Assembly: GCA_029260555.1 (NCBI GenBank)
Contig: JAJDCZ010000003.1
Location: 124,001 to 188,000 of the forward strand
DNA: 64,000 nt
Reading direction: 5' to 3'
DNA from: Phycisphaerales bacterium
GTDB taxonomy: Bacteria > Planctomycetota > Phycisphaerae > Phycisphaerales > UBA1924
The position numbers and the translations under genes were made by a program. The notes beneath the pieces were generated by a model. It had not been told where the DNA came from. It did no database searches and saw only the letters and a list, made by a program, of their open reading frames with translations. This document shows positions 8,411-17,739 of the stretch, piece by piece (position 1 is the stretch's first letter; each line of letters begins with the position of its first letter).

Positions 8411-9352
8411 GTGGATACAACTGCATCGACCAGCACGCTCGGCCGAAACATTCAGACACAAGTGCCGATCCAGATACCACCCCTCACGCCTGCTCGCAAG
8501 CAAGCGCCCATCACCATCCGCACCATCCGCAAGATGGTGTCGGCTGATAAACCCTTTGCATGTCTGACTGCATACGACGCCACCACCGCCCGCTGGCTTG
8601 AAAGAGCAGGGGTTCACCTTCTGCTCGTGGGTGATACCGCAGCTGAGGTCATTCTGGGGTATGAACGCACCATCGACATGCCTCTGGACATCGCCATCGC
8701 TCTCACCGCTGCGGTCAAACGCGGTGCTCCGAGTACGATGGTTATGGCTGACATGCCTTTCATGAGCTATCAGGCGGATCCCGCCCAGGCCATGATCAAC
8801 GCCGGTCGGTTCATGACCCAAGGCAAAGCTGACATCGTCAAACTTGAAGCGGATGAAACCCTGGCACCGCTGGTCGATCGTCTCACACGAGCGGGCGTTC
8901 CCATCTGTGGCCATGTCGGATCCAAGCCTCAGCAGGCAGCTCTCTCGGGAGGCTACACCTCGGCCGGCCGACATGCCCAACAGGCTGCCCAGATCATCAA
9001 AGATGCGATCGCTCTTGAAAAAGCAGGCGCTGTCATGTTGCTCGTTGAAGCGGTCCCCTCAATTGTCACGCAGAAGATCATCCAGAACACCAGCGTGCCT
9101 TTGATCGGCATCGGCGCCGGGGATGCCTGTCATGGGCAGATTCTTGTTCTTCAGGATCTCGTGGGCATGACCGACCAGCCACCAAGATTCGCCCAACCTC
9201 TGGCAAGCCTTGGCCCGGAACTGGCCCGTGCGGCCAACCAGTGGGTCTCGCGCGTGGGATCAAAAACCGCCACCCAGGAGTTGTATCCCATGACACCGGA
9301 ACAACAACAGGATTTTGAACGGATACTCGATCAGCACGATCAATCCAACTGA
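8411..9352 (+). CDS. panB: 3-methyl-2-oxobutanoate hydroxymethyltransferase
   Basis: Catalyses ketopantoate formation from 2-oxoisovalerate and 5,10-methylene-THF, the first committed step of pantothenate/CoA synthesis. The 313-aa protein has a TIM-barrel PanB pattern: CLTAYD, LLVGDTAAEV (Asp75, a Mg2+ ligand), MADMPF (Asp114), KLEAD (Glu146), CGHVG (His168) and LLVEAVP (Glu213, the catalytic position), then GIGAG. The start is GTG 8411, giving an N-terminal extension of about 30 residues compared with typical PanB. An internal start near the TIRTIRKM segment is possible, since no strong Shine-Dalgarno site precedes the GTG. No panC or panD is adjacent. Confidence 0.95.
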   Translation: MDTTASTSTLGRNIQTQVPIQIPPLTPARKQAPITIRTIRKMVSADKPFACLTAYDATTARWLERAGVHLLLVGDTAAEVILGYERTIDMPLDIAIALTAAVKRGAPSTMVMADMPFMSYQADPAQAMINAGRFMTQGKADIVKLEADETLAPLVDRLTRAGVPICGHVGSKPQQAALSGGYTSAGRHAQQAAQIIKDAIALEKAGAVMLLVEAVPSIVTQKIIQNTSVPLIGIGAGDACHGQILVLQDLVGMTDQPPRFAQPLASLGPELARAANQWVSRVGSKTATQELYPMTPEQQQDFERILDQHDQSN

Positions 9353-9519
9353 TCAGGCAATCACCCGGTTTTAATAATCAATGAGGTGAACAATGGGATC
9401 GGCTTTGCAGTAAAACCGATAAATCAGTGCTTGCGCGACAACCTGGGTGAAACGCGCCAACGCTGAACCCCATTGAATACACCCGGAGGCTTCCCTCCCA
9501 CCACCCGCAGGAGGCTGGT

Positions 9520-10899
9520 ATGCGACGATTTGTATCGTATGGACCCGCAATGGTCGTCATGGCCATGGTGCTCGCTGTTCTGGTTGCTGTCCCTGCCATG
9601 GTCAGACGCGCCAGCTACGCCCAAACCTCAGCCCAAATCCTTTTGGCCAGGCAGACTATCCAGGAAGATGACATCCTGTTGCGCATCAACCAGGCTGTGC
9701 AGGCCATCGCAACCTCTGTCCGCCCCTCGGTCGTGCATATTGAAATTAGTGCAGGCAACGGCTTTCGCGTGGGCACTGGCGCTGGCTGGGTCTACGACAA
9801 TCAGGGTCACCTTATTACCAACGCCCATGTTGTTCGCGGCGCCAAGCGAATCAATATCCAGTTCGCTGATGGCAGAATCTCCAAAGCCTCCGTCGTTGGC
9901 ATTGACAACTTTACCGACATCGCGGTCCTGAAAGTTTCCGATATTCAGGGGCTCTTCCCAGCCTCTCGCGCGACGGGTCTCACACCCAGGCAAGGCGAAC
10001 GCGTCTTCGCCTTTGGCTCACCCTTTGGGTTCAAGTTCTCCATGTCCGAAGGGATTATCTCAGGCCTGGGCCGCGATCCCGCCACCGCGATTGGCAACGC
10101 TGGGTTTACCAACTTCATCCAGACCGATGCTGCTGTCAACCCCGGCAACTCCGGAGGCCCCATCGTCAATGTCCAAAGCCAGGTCATTGCCATGAGTGTC
10201 GCCATTGCCACAGGCCGTGACAATCAAGGCTCAAACGAAGGCCAGTCCGCAGGCATCGGCTTTGCCATCCCCCTTGCCACCATCGAATCCGTCGTCAAAC
10301 AGATCATCTCCAAAGGCAGAGTTTCTCGAGGCTTCCTTGGCATCACCTACAGCTCTCGCGCTGCATCCATCGAAGATGATTCAGGCTTTCTTGGCGTTGG
10401 ACTCGAAGTCAACACCGTCACCGACAACGGCCCCGCAGACAAAGCAGGACTCAAACCCGGAGATGTAATCTCCAGCATCGCAGGCCAACCCCTGCAAAGC
10501 GTCGAAGTTCTCCGTTCTGTCGTAGGCCCGGCCTCCCCAGGCGAGAATATTCCCCTCCGCATTTGGCGTGATGGTCAGTTCATGGATATGCAGGTCACAC
10601 TCGGAGAGTTTCCAAGACCTCTGCTCATCGAACAATCGCTCATGCGCTTCGGCGTGCAGATCGGAGAAACCAGCGAAGGCAATGTGCTCATCAACACCTT
10701 CCGCTGGAGTTCTGCCTGGAAGGCAGGCTTCAGGCCCGGTCAGCGAATCGTCCGGATTGACGATCACCCCGTCAACACCGCCCAGAATGCCTTTACTCTC
10801 CTGGCACAGGCGGATCTTCTTGAAGGTCAATCTGTCCCAGTCAGTATCATCAATAGCGAGGGCGAAGCATTGGTATTCAAGCTCAAGCTCACCGAATAG
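9520..10899 (+). CDS. HtrA/DegP-family periplasmic serine protease with two PDZ domains
   Basis: 459 aa; ATG 9520 follows AGGAGG by 5 nt. An N-terminal hydrophobic segment (residues ~9-27) acts as signal or anchor. The chymotrypsin-like domain has His103 in TNAHVV, Asp133 in FTDIAVL and Ser211 in GNSGGP, so the triad is complete. The first PDZ domain (~280-370) starts at GFLGI and contains NGPADKAGLKPGDVI. The second, weaker PDZ (~380-459) contains SSAWKAGFRPGQRIV. The likely role is envelope protein quality control. Its stop overlaps the end of the convergent lipoprotein gene by 11 bp. Confidence 0.93.
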   Translation: MRRFVSYGPAMVVMAMVLAVLVAVPAMVRRASYAQTSAQILLARQTIQEDDILLRINQAVQAIATSVRPSVVHIEISAGNGFRVGTGAGWVYDNQGHLITNAHVVRGAKRINIQFADGRISKASVVGIDNFTDIAVLKVSDIQGLFPASRATGLTPRQGERVFAFGSPFGFKFSMSEGIISGLGRDPATAIGNAGFTNFIQTDAAVNPGNSGGPIVNVQSQVIAMSVAIATGRDNQGSNEGQSAGIGFAIPLATIESVVKQIISKGRVSRGFLGITYSSRAASIEDDSGFLGVGLEVNTVTDNGPADKAGLKPGDVISSIAGQPLQSVEVLRSVVGPASPGENIPLRIWRDGQFMDMQVTLGEFPRPLLIEQSLMRFGVQIGETSEGNVLINTFRWSSAWKAGFRPGQRIVRIDDHPVNTAQNAFTLLAQADLLEGQSVPVSIINSEGEALVFKLKLTE

Positions 10900-11800
10900 C
10901 TCTCAGCTGAACTCGCACAACTGTTCCCATGCGAGGCACCGTCTTTGTATTGGCAATCCACACTGGTTCTTCAATTGACGCTTCAGGATTCATGGGCTGA
11001 CCAAACGCCACCACTTCATTGCCAAAGGTGTGCAGCCCCACAATCGTCCCCGCACCATCAGCATCATAAAACTCCACTCCCCCCCGCTCAACAAACCGCG
11101 AACCCGCAAAGACCCACCGGGCATCTTCAATCTGCCCTTGCCCATCCTCCCGGTCAACATGCGTAATCCACTGGCTGATCGGCATCTGGATTTGTTGCCC
11201 CTCTGAATCCTCATAGGCTACAAAAACATCAAGCCCGTCACCCGATGCAGGCACCGCTTTGAGTTCATCATTCTCATCAAAGTAAAACCGCCCCGGTACC
11301 CCCGCCTTGAGCCCCAGCATCAAAATCGCAGCATGAATTTGCGAAGGATTTGCCCGTGTCATGACCAGTGTTTCATGCTCGCGCGTATCCGGCGCACAAA
11401 CAAGAACCTCCAGAAAAACATGAGGCGCCAGCGGATTATGCACATCCACAGGCACGACCCCCGCAAACTCGACAATGCCTCGATCCCGATCAATCCATAC
11501 ATCCTCAAAAACCCTGACCAGCCCCCCACCCCCAGCATCTTCATTACGAGCCGCGACCGTGAGGGAGCGGTCTTTGTCTTGACCTGCTTTTCCCTTTTCC
11601 CCACTGTCATGGATCGCAGAGGACTGGTCTTGCAAGTTTCCAGTTGTATCAACTTGCTCATTCTGAGGCTGCAGCATCTGTTTATGACCAGATTCTTCAG
11701 AAACCTGCTTTTGACAACCAGCGAATATCACACAAGCAACAAGCACCAGCACTAACTGAAACAAGAATCGCACCAGACCAGCGTTTTGTTGCTTGTTCAT
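10889..11800 (-). CDS. YdjY-domain lipoprotein
   Basis: 303 aa. The signal peptide ends in a lipobox (VIFAGC, Cys29), so it is probably membrane-anchored in the periplasm or outer membrane. The region from about 90 onward matches planctomycete YdjY-domain proteins: VWIDRDRGIVEFAGVVP, VFLEVLVCAPDTREHETLV, HAAILMLGLKAGVPG. The function is not established. The start overlaps the murD stop (ATGA), indicating co-translation. A disordered stretch at residues 76-86 (DRSLTVAAR) is encoded by a 24-bp dispersed repeat also found at 7051, so part of this linker looks like inserted repeat DNA. Confidence 0.8.
   Translation of the reverse strand: MNKQQNAGLVRFLFQLVLVLVACVIFAGCQKQVSEESGHKQMLQPQNEQVDTTGNLQDQSSAIHDSGEKGKAGQDKDRSLTVAARNEDAGGGGLVRVFEDVWIDRDRGIVEFAGVVPVDVHNPLAPHVFLEVLVCAPDTREHETLVMTRANPSQIHAAILMLGLKAGVPGRFYFDENDELKAVPASGDGLDVFVAYEDSEGQQIQMPISQWITHVDREDGQGQIEDARWVFAGSRFVERGGVEFYDADGAGTIVGLHTFGNEVVAFGQPMNPEASIEEPVWIANTKTVPRMGTVVRVQLRAIR
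11546..11569 (+). repeat. Dispersed 24-bp repeat, copy 2 (inside a coding sequence)
   Basis: Identical to 7051-7074. On the minus strand it encodes the SLTVAAR part of the YdjY lipoprotein linker. Confidence 0.8.
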
Positions 11801-13104
11801 GCATCACCCTCCTGGCTGACCAGTTCAATAAAGCGTTCGCCTCGCAGTTCGTAGTTTTTAAACTGATCCCATGATGCACACCCCGGACTGAGAAGCACCA
11901 CATCCCGAGCCTTTGCTGCTGCCCTTGCATGCTCTGCTGCAACCTTCAGCGTACCACACCCATCAGCCCCCTCGGATTGTTTAACAATCGCTTGTTGTGT
12001 ATCGCCAATGGCATACAGCTTCACATGCTTGCCAGCAGCCTTGCAGATGCTGGAAAGGTCTACTCCCTTGTCGTAGCCGCCGACGATGACATGGATGGTG
12101 CCCTGAGTTGTTGGTCTGAGTGCATCAATAGCCAGCGTCGTTGCGTTGGGCGTGGTTGATTTTGAATCGTTGTAATACTTTACGCCATCTCGCTCGCATA
12201 CATACGCCAGCCGGTGCGGCAGGCCTTCAAAATCACCAATATTTTCGAGGGCATTTTCACGATTAAGCCCCAACGCTTCACATGCAGACGCAGCCAGTGC
12301 TGCATTGAGCTGATTATGATCACCGGGTACACGCAATGGAGCATGTTTCAGATTATTTTGATCAATGCTGATGCGTTTGGCACCCGTATTCAATGGCCAG
12401 TGTGCAACATCTGGCCCAAGTATTGCAAAACTGTCTGCGTTCTGGTGTTCGAGGATCTTTTCTTTGCATGCCTGGTAATGAGCCTGTGAGCCATGCCAGT
12501 CCAGATGGTTTTCAAACAAACTCGTGACGATCGCCACTTTGGGTGCAAAGTTGTTCAGCCAATACAGCATCGCACTGGATATCTCCAGCACCACCACATC
12601 CTCACACCTGATCTTTGCAAGTTTCTCGAGCAGTGAGCCTCCGATGTTGCCTCCCAGATGCACCCTTTGCCCATTCTTTTCAAGCGCATGGGCGATCATG
12701 GCGCAGATTGTGCTTTTCCCTGCAGAACCCGTCACACCCACCACGCTTGCTGACCCGGGAAGTGCATCAATCAGCACTGCAATCTCGGTTGTAATATCAA
12801 CCCCCGCCTGGCGAGCTGCATTGAGATACTGGTTTTCCCAAGGCCTGGGCACCGCAGGGTTGGCAATCACACCGTCGCATTCTACAAAGTCACTAACCTG
12901 ATGTTTACCAAGCCTTAGCACAACTGATCCGTTGTCGATCAGATCCTGGATCTGCTTGACGGGTTCACTGAGTGCCTCAGCAGCGTTCAAGTCAGTGACA
13001 AGAACCGAGGTACCTTGTTTAGCAAGGAATCGTGTGATGCCCAGGCCGCCTCCGAATCGGCCCAGCCCCATGACCGTGATGCGTTGTCCATTAGAGAACC
13101 GCAT
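11797..13104 (-). CDS. murD: UDP-N-acetylmuramoyl-L-alanine--D-glutamate ligase
   Basis: Adds D-glutamate to UDP-MurNAc-L-Ala in peptidoglycan synthesis (cytoplasm). ATG 13104 gives 435 aa; a GTG at 13125 is an in-frame alternative. It shows the N-terminal nucleotide-sugar Rossmann motif (ITVMGLGRFGGG), the ATP loop VTGSAGKST (~125-132), EISSAML, NHLDWHGS, and the C-terminal YNDSKSTTPNATTLAID and GGYDKG motifs. It overlaps the upstream aminotransferase and the downstream lipoprotein gene (4 bp). This is clear evidence for peptidoglycan synthesis in this planctomycete. Confidence 0.95.
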   Translation of the reverse strand: MRFSNGQRITVMGLGRFGGGLGITRFLAKQGTSVLVTDLNAAEALSEPVKQIQDLIDNGSVVLRLGKHQVSDFVECDGVIANPAVPRPWENQYLNAARQAGVDITTEIAVLIDALPGSASVVGVTGSAGKSTICAMIAHALEKNGQRVHLGGNIGGSLLEKLAKIRCEDVVVLEISSAMLYWLNNFAPKVAIVTSLFENHLDWHGSQAHYQACKEKILEHQNADSFAILGPDVAHWPLNTGAKRISIDQNNLKHAPLRVPGDHNQLNAALAASACEALGLNRENALENIGDFEGLPHRLAYVCERDGVKYYNDSKSTTPNATTLAIDALRPTTQGTIHVIVGGYDKGVDLSSICKAAGKHVKLYAIGDTQQAIVKQSEGADGCGTLKVAAEHARAAAKARDVVLLSPGCASWDQFKNYELRGERFIELVSQEGDA

Positions 13105-13972
13105 GGCTTTGGGCGTGTTGAGCACTTTGTATGTGCGTGTGCAATGTGTCTAAAAGTTCCTGAGCGACAGGGCCGGGCGTGCCATCACCGATCACTCGTC
13201 CATCGAGCCTGACAATTGACGAAACCATAGCCAGCGTGCCAACTTCAATGATTTCACTCGCTGTAGCCAGCTCCTCGACGCGCACGGTTCGTTCGATGAT
13301 CTCAGTGTGATGCTGCAAGATCAGCTTTCGGGTCACACCGGCCAGGATCGGCACACTCTCAAGGCTCGGCGTGACAATCTGCCTGTGCCCCTGCCCGTCG
13401 GTCAACACCACAACGACATTGGCAGCTGACGCTTCTGCGACCAGCCCCCGGCGAACCAGCAGCACATCCTGCACACCAGCATCTTCTGCATGGATCGCCG
13501 CCATGACATTGCCCATGAGCGAGGTGGATTTCACTGTTCCTAGTGACCAGCGCAGATCCTCCTGCACACTGGCTGTAATGACTCCGGGTGTCTGGCATTC
13601 ACAAAGGCTGGGCGTTGGTGTGCAAAATGCAAAGATGGTTGGCTTGGTGCCTGGGCCTGCGACGCGTTGGCGCACGGGTTCATCCGGGCCAGGTGTGCCT
13701 CGGGAAACTTGAAAGTAAATAAATGCATTTGGCAGGTTGTTGACGCTGATCAGTTCCCGGCAGATTTCCCCAGCCTGTTTTGCATCCCAGTCAATCCCAA
13801 CCTTTTCAAGCCCCTCAGCCAATCGCTGGATGTGATCGTCAAGAGCCAGAATCGAGCCTGCAAAGGAACGCAAGCCTTCGTATAGCCCGTCGCCGAAGAT
13901 AAAACCTCGATCAAAGGGGCTGATCCGAGCGTGCTCGGCAGGCATGAACTGTTCATTGAGATAGATGATCAT
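13091..13972 (-). CDS. Class IV aminotransferase (D-amino acid/branched-chain type)
   Basis: 293 aa of fold-type IV PLP enzyme: ISPFDRGFIFGDGLYEGLRSF at the start, the catalytic Lys148 in LGTVKSTSLM, the phosphate-binding region VAEASAANVVVVL (Glu180), and a GVTRK segment after the substrate loop. The family includes branched-chain aminotransferase, D-amino acid aminotransferase and aminodeoxychorismate lyase. Its 3' end overlaps murD, which makes D-glutamate supply for murD an attractive reading (D-amino acid aminotransferase), but sequence alone does not settle substrate. Confidence 0.85.
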   Translation of the reverse strand: MIIYLNEQFMPAEHARISPFDRGFIFGDGLYEGLRSFAGSILALDDHIQRLAEGLEKVGIDWDAKQAGEICRELISVNNLPNAFIYFQVSRGTPGPDEPVRQRVAGPGTKPTIFAFCTPTPSLCECQTPGVITASVQEDLRWSLGTVKSTSLMGNVMAAIHAEDAGVQDVLLVRRGLVAEASAANVVVVLTDGQGHRQIVTPSLESVPILAGVTRKLILQHHTEIIERTVRVEELATASEIIEVGTLAMVSSIVRLDGRVIGDGTPGPVAQELLDTLHTHIQSAQHAQSHAVL

Positions 13973-14077
13973 ATTGATTCAGTGTAGCGTGTCGCAGAGT
14001 CATCGCCCGGCGACAGAATCTTGCAGAATACTCCAGTTTTTTTACATGTTTTTGCACGATTCAAGACGGCTGCATGT

Positions 14078-16465
14078 CTACATGAGTGAAACAGGATCAA
14101 CATCCACAGCCGTGTGTGCATCCGAGATCAAAAAACCCTGCTGACGGGTCTGGGCCAATATCTGCTGCAAACGAGAGGCATCAGGCGCGATGATCAGCAC
14201 CTCGCTGCGGTGATGGTCTGCCACGCGGGCGAGGGTTGCAGGCATCGGTCCTTCGATGCGGATATCAGCTGAAGCATTCTGACGCAATGCCTCAGCGATG
14301 CGTTCCGCATTTGCCTGAGCAACATCAAAGCTCTTGTCCCGACAGACCACGCGGGCCATTCTGCTGATCGGTGGCAGATGGCAACTCTTGCGAATGGCCA
14401 GTTCACGCTGGGCAAAGGCAACAAAATCGTGCCTGGCAGCGAGCTGAATGGCTGGCTCATCGGGATTGAAAGACTGAACAATGACCAGCCCCGGCTTGTC
14501 GCCTCGGCCACAGCGTCCAGCGACTTGGCTGACAAGCTGAAATGTGCGTTCCTGAGCGCGAAAATCCGGCAATCCCAGCGCGGTATCTGCACTGATTACG
14601 CCAACCAGACGGATATTGGGATAATCAAGCCCCTTGGCGAGCATCTGGGTGCCGACAAGAAGGCGGATCTCGCCTTTGGAAAAGGCTGAGAGAATCGAAA
14701 AGTAATCCCGTGCGCTGCGCATGGTGTCTGAATCGACCCGTTTCATCGCTTGTGCCGGGTCCATGCCAAGTTCTTTGAGCACGGGTTCAAGTTCAGATTC
14801 AACGCGCTGGGTGCCCATGCCCAGCGTGATGACGCGGCAGCTGCACTGGGGACAGGTTTTGGGGATGAGTCGTTCTGCCAGGCAATGATGGCAGCGAACG
14901 AAGCCTCCGGTTCGGAGAGATCGCTGCGTGTGCAGGACCATGTTGGCATCGCAGTGGTCACAAACCAGCGACCAGTCACAGTTTGGACTGGAACAGACGA
15001 TGCAGTTTGCAAAGCCTCTGCGATTCAGCAGCAATATGGCCTGACTTTGCTCTTTGAGCGTCAGTTTCAAGGCGTTTTCGAGCGTCGGACCCAACAGCCC
15101 GACGGGTTTGCGCTGCTGTTGTGCAAGTTTCTTTTCCTGAAGCAGATCGACAACACGAACCACGGGCAAGCGGGCGTTTCCGATTCGCTTGTTGAGTGAC
15201 CACAACGACCATCGCGCTGAATGCTGCTGGGTATTGGCCCAGCTTTCAAGACTCGGTGTGGCTGAACCAAGTACAACAGGACATGACGCGATCTGGGCGC
15301 GTTTGATTGCGACATCTTTCGCGTTGTAGCGCGGCGACTGATCCTGCTTGTAGGAAGTGTCGTGCTCTTCATCAACCACAATCAGTCCCAGATTATGCAT
15401 GGGTGCAAAGATCGCTGAGCGGGCACCGATGACGACTGAGGCTTCGCCTGAGGCACAACGAGCCCATTGGCGGTGTCTTTGTGATGCGGTCAGGCCGGAA
15501 TGGAGCACCGCGACGCCCTGGTTTGCAAAACGGCTGAGGAATCGCTCAGCAGTTTGAGGCGTCAGCGCAATTTCAGGCACAAGAACGATGGCACTCTGCT
15601 TGTTTTGGAGGATTTGTTCGATGAGCTGGATGTAGACGAGAGTTTTGCCTGAGCCGGTGATGCCCTGGATGAGATGGATGTGAAAAGAGTTGAGGGTTTG
15701 TGCAATGCCTGTGATGATTCTGGCTTGATCAGCTGTGGGTGTGAGGTGGGGCTGAAGGGATTCATCGCTGGGGCGCACGCTGAGCGATTCCCAGATGGGA
15801 GGCGGCGCATGGATGATGCTTTGTGTTTGTTTTTCGAGCAGACCCAGAGCGACAAGTCGATTGATGGGAGCAGCGTTTTTGAGTTCCAGAAGCTGAGCCA
15901 GAGCGCGAGGCTCCATGGGGAGTTGATCAGGTGCAAGGCTCTGGATTTTTTCCCAGGCCTGTGCGGTGGCGCGGGGAAGCTTTGGTGGAGGAATATCGTC
16001 AGAAGGTGTGGTGGTGTGCGGGTGGGTGGGTGGTGGTGGCAGACTGACGACGGTTCTGGTTTTGGAGCCTGTTTTTTGTTTGACAGCTGCGGGCAACATG
16101 GTGGCCATGACCATGCCCAGGGGGCAGCAGTAGTACCGGCTGATCCATGTGGCGAGATCGATGAGATCCAATGAGAGGCAGGCATCTGCAGCATCGAGAA
16201 TGTTTTTGACCCTGTTTGGCGAAAGGGTGCCCAGAATCTCGCGCTGGCCAACCTGAACGACGATGCCCCAGACGGGCTTTGAAGATCGGCCCAGAGGCAC
16301 GCGGACGCGTTGACCGATGCTGATGGCGGGGTCTTTTGAAGCGTAAAAAAGCCCCTGGCCAGCATCGCCTTTGTCGATGGCTCGTTCGACAGCGACGCGG
16401 AGATAGAGGTTGTGAGCCTGATTTGGCTTTGAATGTTGGTTGTCTGGTTCAAAGAGGCTCGACAT
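14078..16465 (-). CDS. priA: Primosomal protein N' (replication restart helicase)
   Basis: SF2 helicase that recognises stalled forks and loads the replisome. I choose ATG 16465 (795 aa, MSSLFEPDNQ) over an upstream in-frame start, because upstream sequence overlaps carA. It has the N-terminal 3'-DNA-binding domain (YLRVAVERAID, VRVPLGRSSKPVWGIV), Walker A GITGSGKT (~266), the DEEH box (LIVVDEEHD, ~363), GSATPSLES, and two zinc-binding Cys clusters (CIVC, CDHC, CHHC, CPQC, ~488-545), then the GRCGRG helicase motif. The start is only 20 bp from the divergent carA start. Confidence 0.95.
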   Translation of the reverse strand: MSSLFEPDNQHSKPNQAHNLYLRVAVERAIDKGDAGQGLFYASKDPAISIGQRVRVPLGRSSKPVWGIVVQVGQREILGTLSPNRVKNILDAADACLSLDLIDLATWISRYYCCPLGMVMATMLPAAVKQKTGSKTRTVVSLPPPPTHPHTTTPSDDIPPPKLPRATAQAWEKIQSLAPDQLPMEPRALAQLLELKNAAPINRLVALGLLEKQTQSIIHAPPPIWESLSVRPSDESLQPHLTPTADQARIITGIAQTLNSFHIHLIQGITGSGKTLVYIQLIEQILQNKQSAIVLVPEIALTPQTAERFLSRFANQGVAVLHSGLTASQRHRQWARCASGEASVVIGARSAIFAPMHNLGLIVVDEEHDTSYKQDQSPRYNAKDVAIKRAQIASCPVVLGSATPSLESWANTQQHSARWSLWSLNKRIGNARLPVVRVVDLLQEKKLAQQQRKPVGLLGPTLENALKLTLKEQSQAILLLNRRGFANCIVCSSPNCDWSLVCDHCDANMVLHTQRSLRTGGFVRCHHCLAERLIPKTCPQCSCRVITLGMGTQRVESELEPVLKELGMDPAQAMKRVDSDTMRSARDYFSILSAFSKGEIRLLVGTQMLAKGLDYPNIRLVGVISADTALGLPDFRAQERTFQLVSQVAGRCGRGDKPGLVIVQSFNPDEPAIQLAARHDFVAFAQRELAIRKSCHLPPISRMARVVCRDKSFDVAQANAERIAEALRQNASADIRIEGPMPATLARVADHHRSEVLIIAPDASRLQQILAQTRQQGFLISDAHTAVDVDPVSLM

Positions 16466-16485
16466 GGGTGCGTAGACTGTATCCG

Positions 16486-17739
16486 ATGGGTGAATCACAA
16501 CAAACGAATCGAGCTGGACGATTGGCACTTGCTGATGGCACGATTGTGCAAGGCATTGCATTTGGTGCCTGCGATCAAGGCATTTGCTGCGAGGCGGAGG
16601 TGGTATTCAATACCGCGATGACAGGCTATCAGGAATCGATGACAGATCCGTCATATCGGGGGCAGATTCTGGTGATGACCTGCCCATTGATTGGCAATAC
16701 GGGGGTTAATGAACGCGATGTTGAGTCGGGATGTGTGCAGATTTCGGGGCTGATTGTGCGGGAGCTGGCACAATTGCACTCAAACCCGCGGGCGATGGGT
16801 GATCTGAGTGCGTATCTGGCTGAGGCGGGGGTGCTGGGGATCACGGGGGTGGATACTCGGGCGTTGACAAGGCACCTGCGCACACAGGGGGTGATGACAG
16901 GCGTGATCAGTGATGATGCGTCGATCAGTTATCGGGAATTAGTTGTGCGTGCCAGGCAGGCAGCGGGGATGGAGGGGCGGAATCTGGTGGGTGATGTTGC
17001 AGATCAATCTGAACGGCGATGGGAGCAATCACTGGGCGACTGGGCACCAAATATTGCAGGATTTCAGGGGATAAATGAAGGGGTGGGTGATTCAGAGCGG
17101 AAGTTTCGTGTGCTGGCGTTGGATTGTGGCGCCAAGCAGGCCATATTCAGGCATCTGGTGCAGCGGGGGTGTGAAGTTCGTGTGATCGGGTTTGATACGC
17201 CTGCGAGCTGGATTCGAGAGGTATTTGAAAATGGCGAGGCGGATGGGCTGTTTATTTCCAATGGCCCAGGTGATCCTGCAGCGGTTCAGCAGACGATTCA
17301 GACGCTTCGCGATGTATTGGTCAGGGGAGGGAGTGGGGGGGAATGGGGGCAAGGAGGGGGGGGAGGGGTGATTCCGACGCTGGGGATTTGTCTTGGGCAT
17401 CAGTTGTTGTGTCTGGCGCTTGGGGGGCGGACCTATAAGCTGGGGTTTGGACATCGGGGTGTGAATCAGCCAGTTTCGAGTGTATTGACGGGGCGTGTGG
17501 AGGTGACGAGTCAGAATCACGGGTTTGCGGTGGAGGCAGCGTCAGTAGAGGCGATGGGCGGGTGTGTGACGCATGTGAACTTGAATGACGGGACGGTGGC
17601 GGGGTTTTGTGATCGAGAGCGAGTGATTTTTTCGGTTCAGCACCATCCTGAGGCGTCGCCCGGGCCTCACGATGCGGGGTATGTGTTTGATGTGTTTGTG
17701 GAGATGATGCGAACGGGTCAGCTGCCTGAGGCGGGATAA
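16486..17739 (+). CDS. carA: Carbamoyl-phosphate synthase small (glutaminase) subunit
   Basis: 417 aa from ATG 16486 (MGESQQTNRAGRLALADGT). Hydrolyses glutamine to deliver ammonia to CarB for pyrimidine and arginine synthesis. The N-terminal CarA domain is clear (VVFNTAMTGYQES, DPSYRGQIL). The class I glutaminase domain has FISNGPGDP, the nucleophile Cys in LGICLGHQ (~302), and the His/Glu pair in HHPEASPGPHD (~386/388). A Gly-rich insertion (RGGSGGEWGQGGGG, ~280-295), encoded by G runs, precedes the nucleophile and is unusual. carB is not in the window. No Shine-Dalgarno site precedes the start, so translation may be leaderless or nearly so. Confidence 0.95.
   Translation: MGESQQTNRAGRLALADGTIVQGIAFGACDQGICCEAEVVFNTAMTGYQESMTDPSYRGQILVMTCPLIGNTGVNERDVESGCVQISGLIVRELAQLHSNPRAMGDLSAYLAEAGVLGITGVDTRALTRHLRTQGVMTGVISDDASISYRELVVRARQAAGMEGRNLVGDVADQSERRWEQSLGDWAPNIAGFQGINEGVGDSERKFRVLALDCGAKQAIFRHLVQRGCEVRVIGFDTPASWIREVFENGEADGLFISNGPGDPAAVQQTIQTLRDVLVRGGSGGEWGQGGGGGVIPTLGICLGHQLLCLALGGRTYKLGFGHRGVNQPVSSVLTGRVEVTSQNHGFAVEAASVEAMGGCVTHVNLNDGTVAGFCDRERVIFSVQHHPEASPGPHDAGYVFDVFVEMMRTGQLPEAG
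17324..17368 (+). other. G-quadruplex-capable G-run tract inside carA
   Basis: 45 nt on the coding strand with at least five runs of three to eight G separated by 1-4 nt. It encodes the Gly-rich CarA insertion. Confidence 0.6.
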
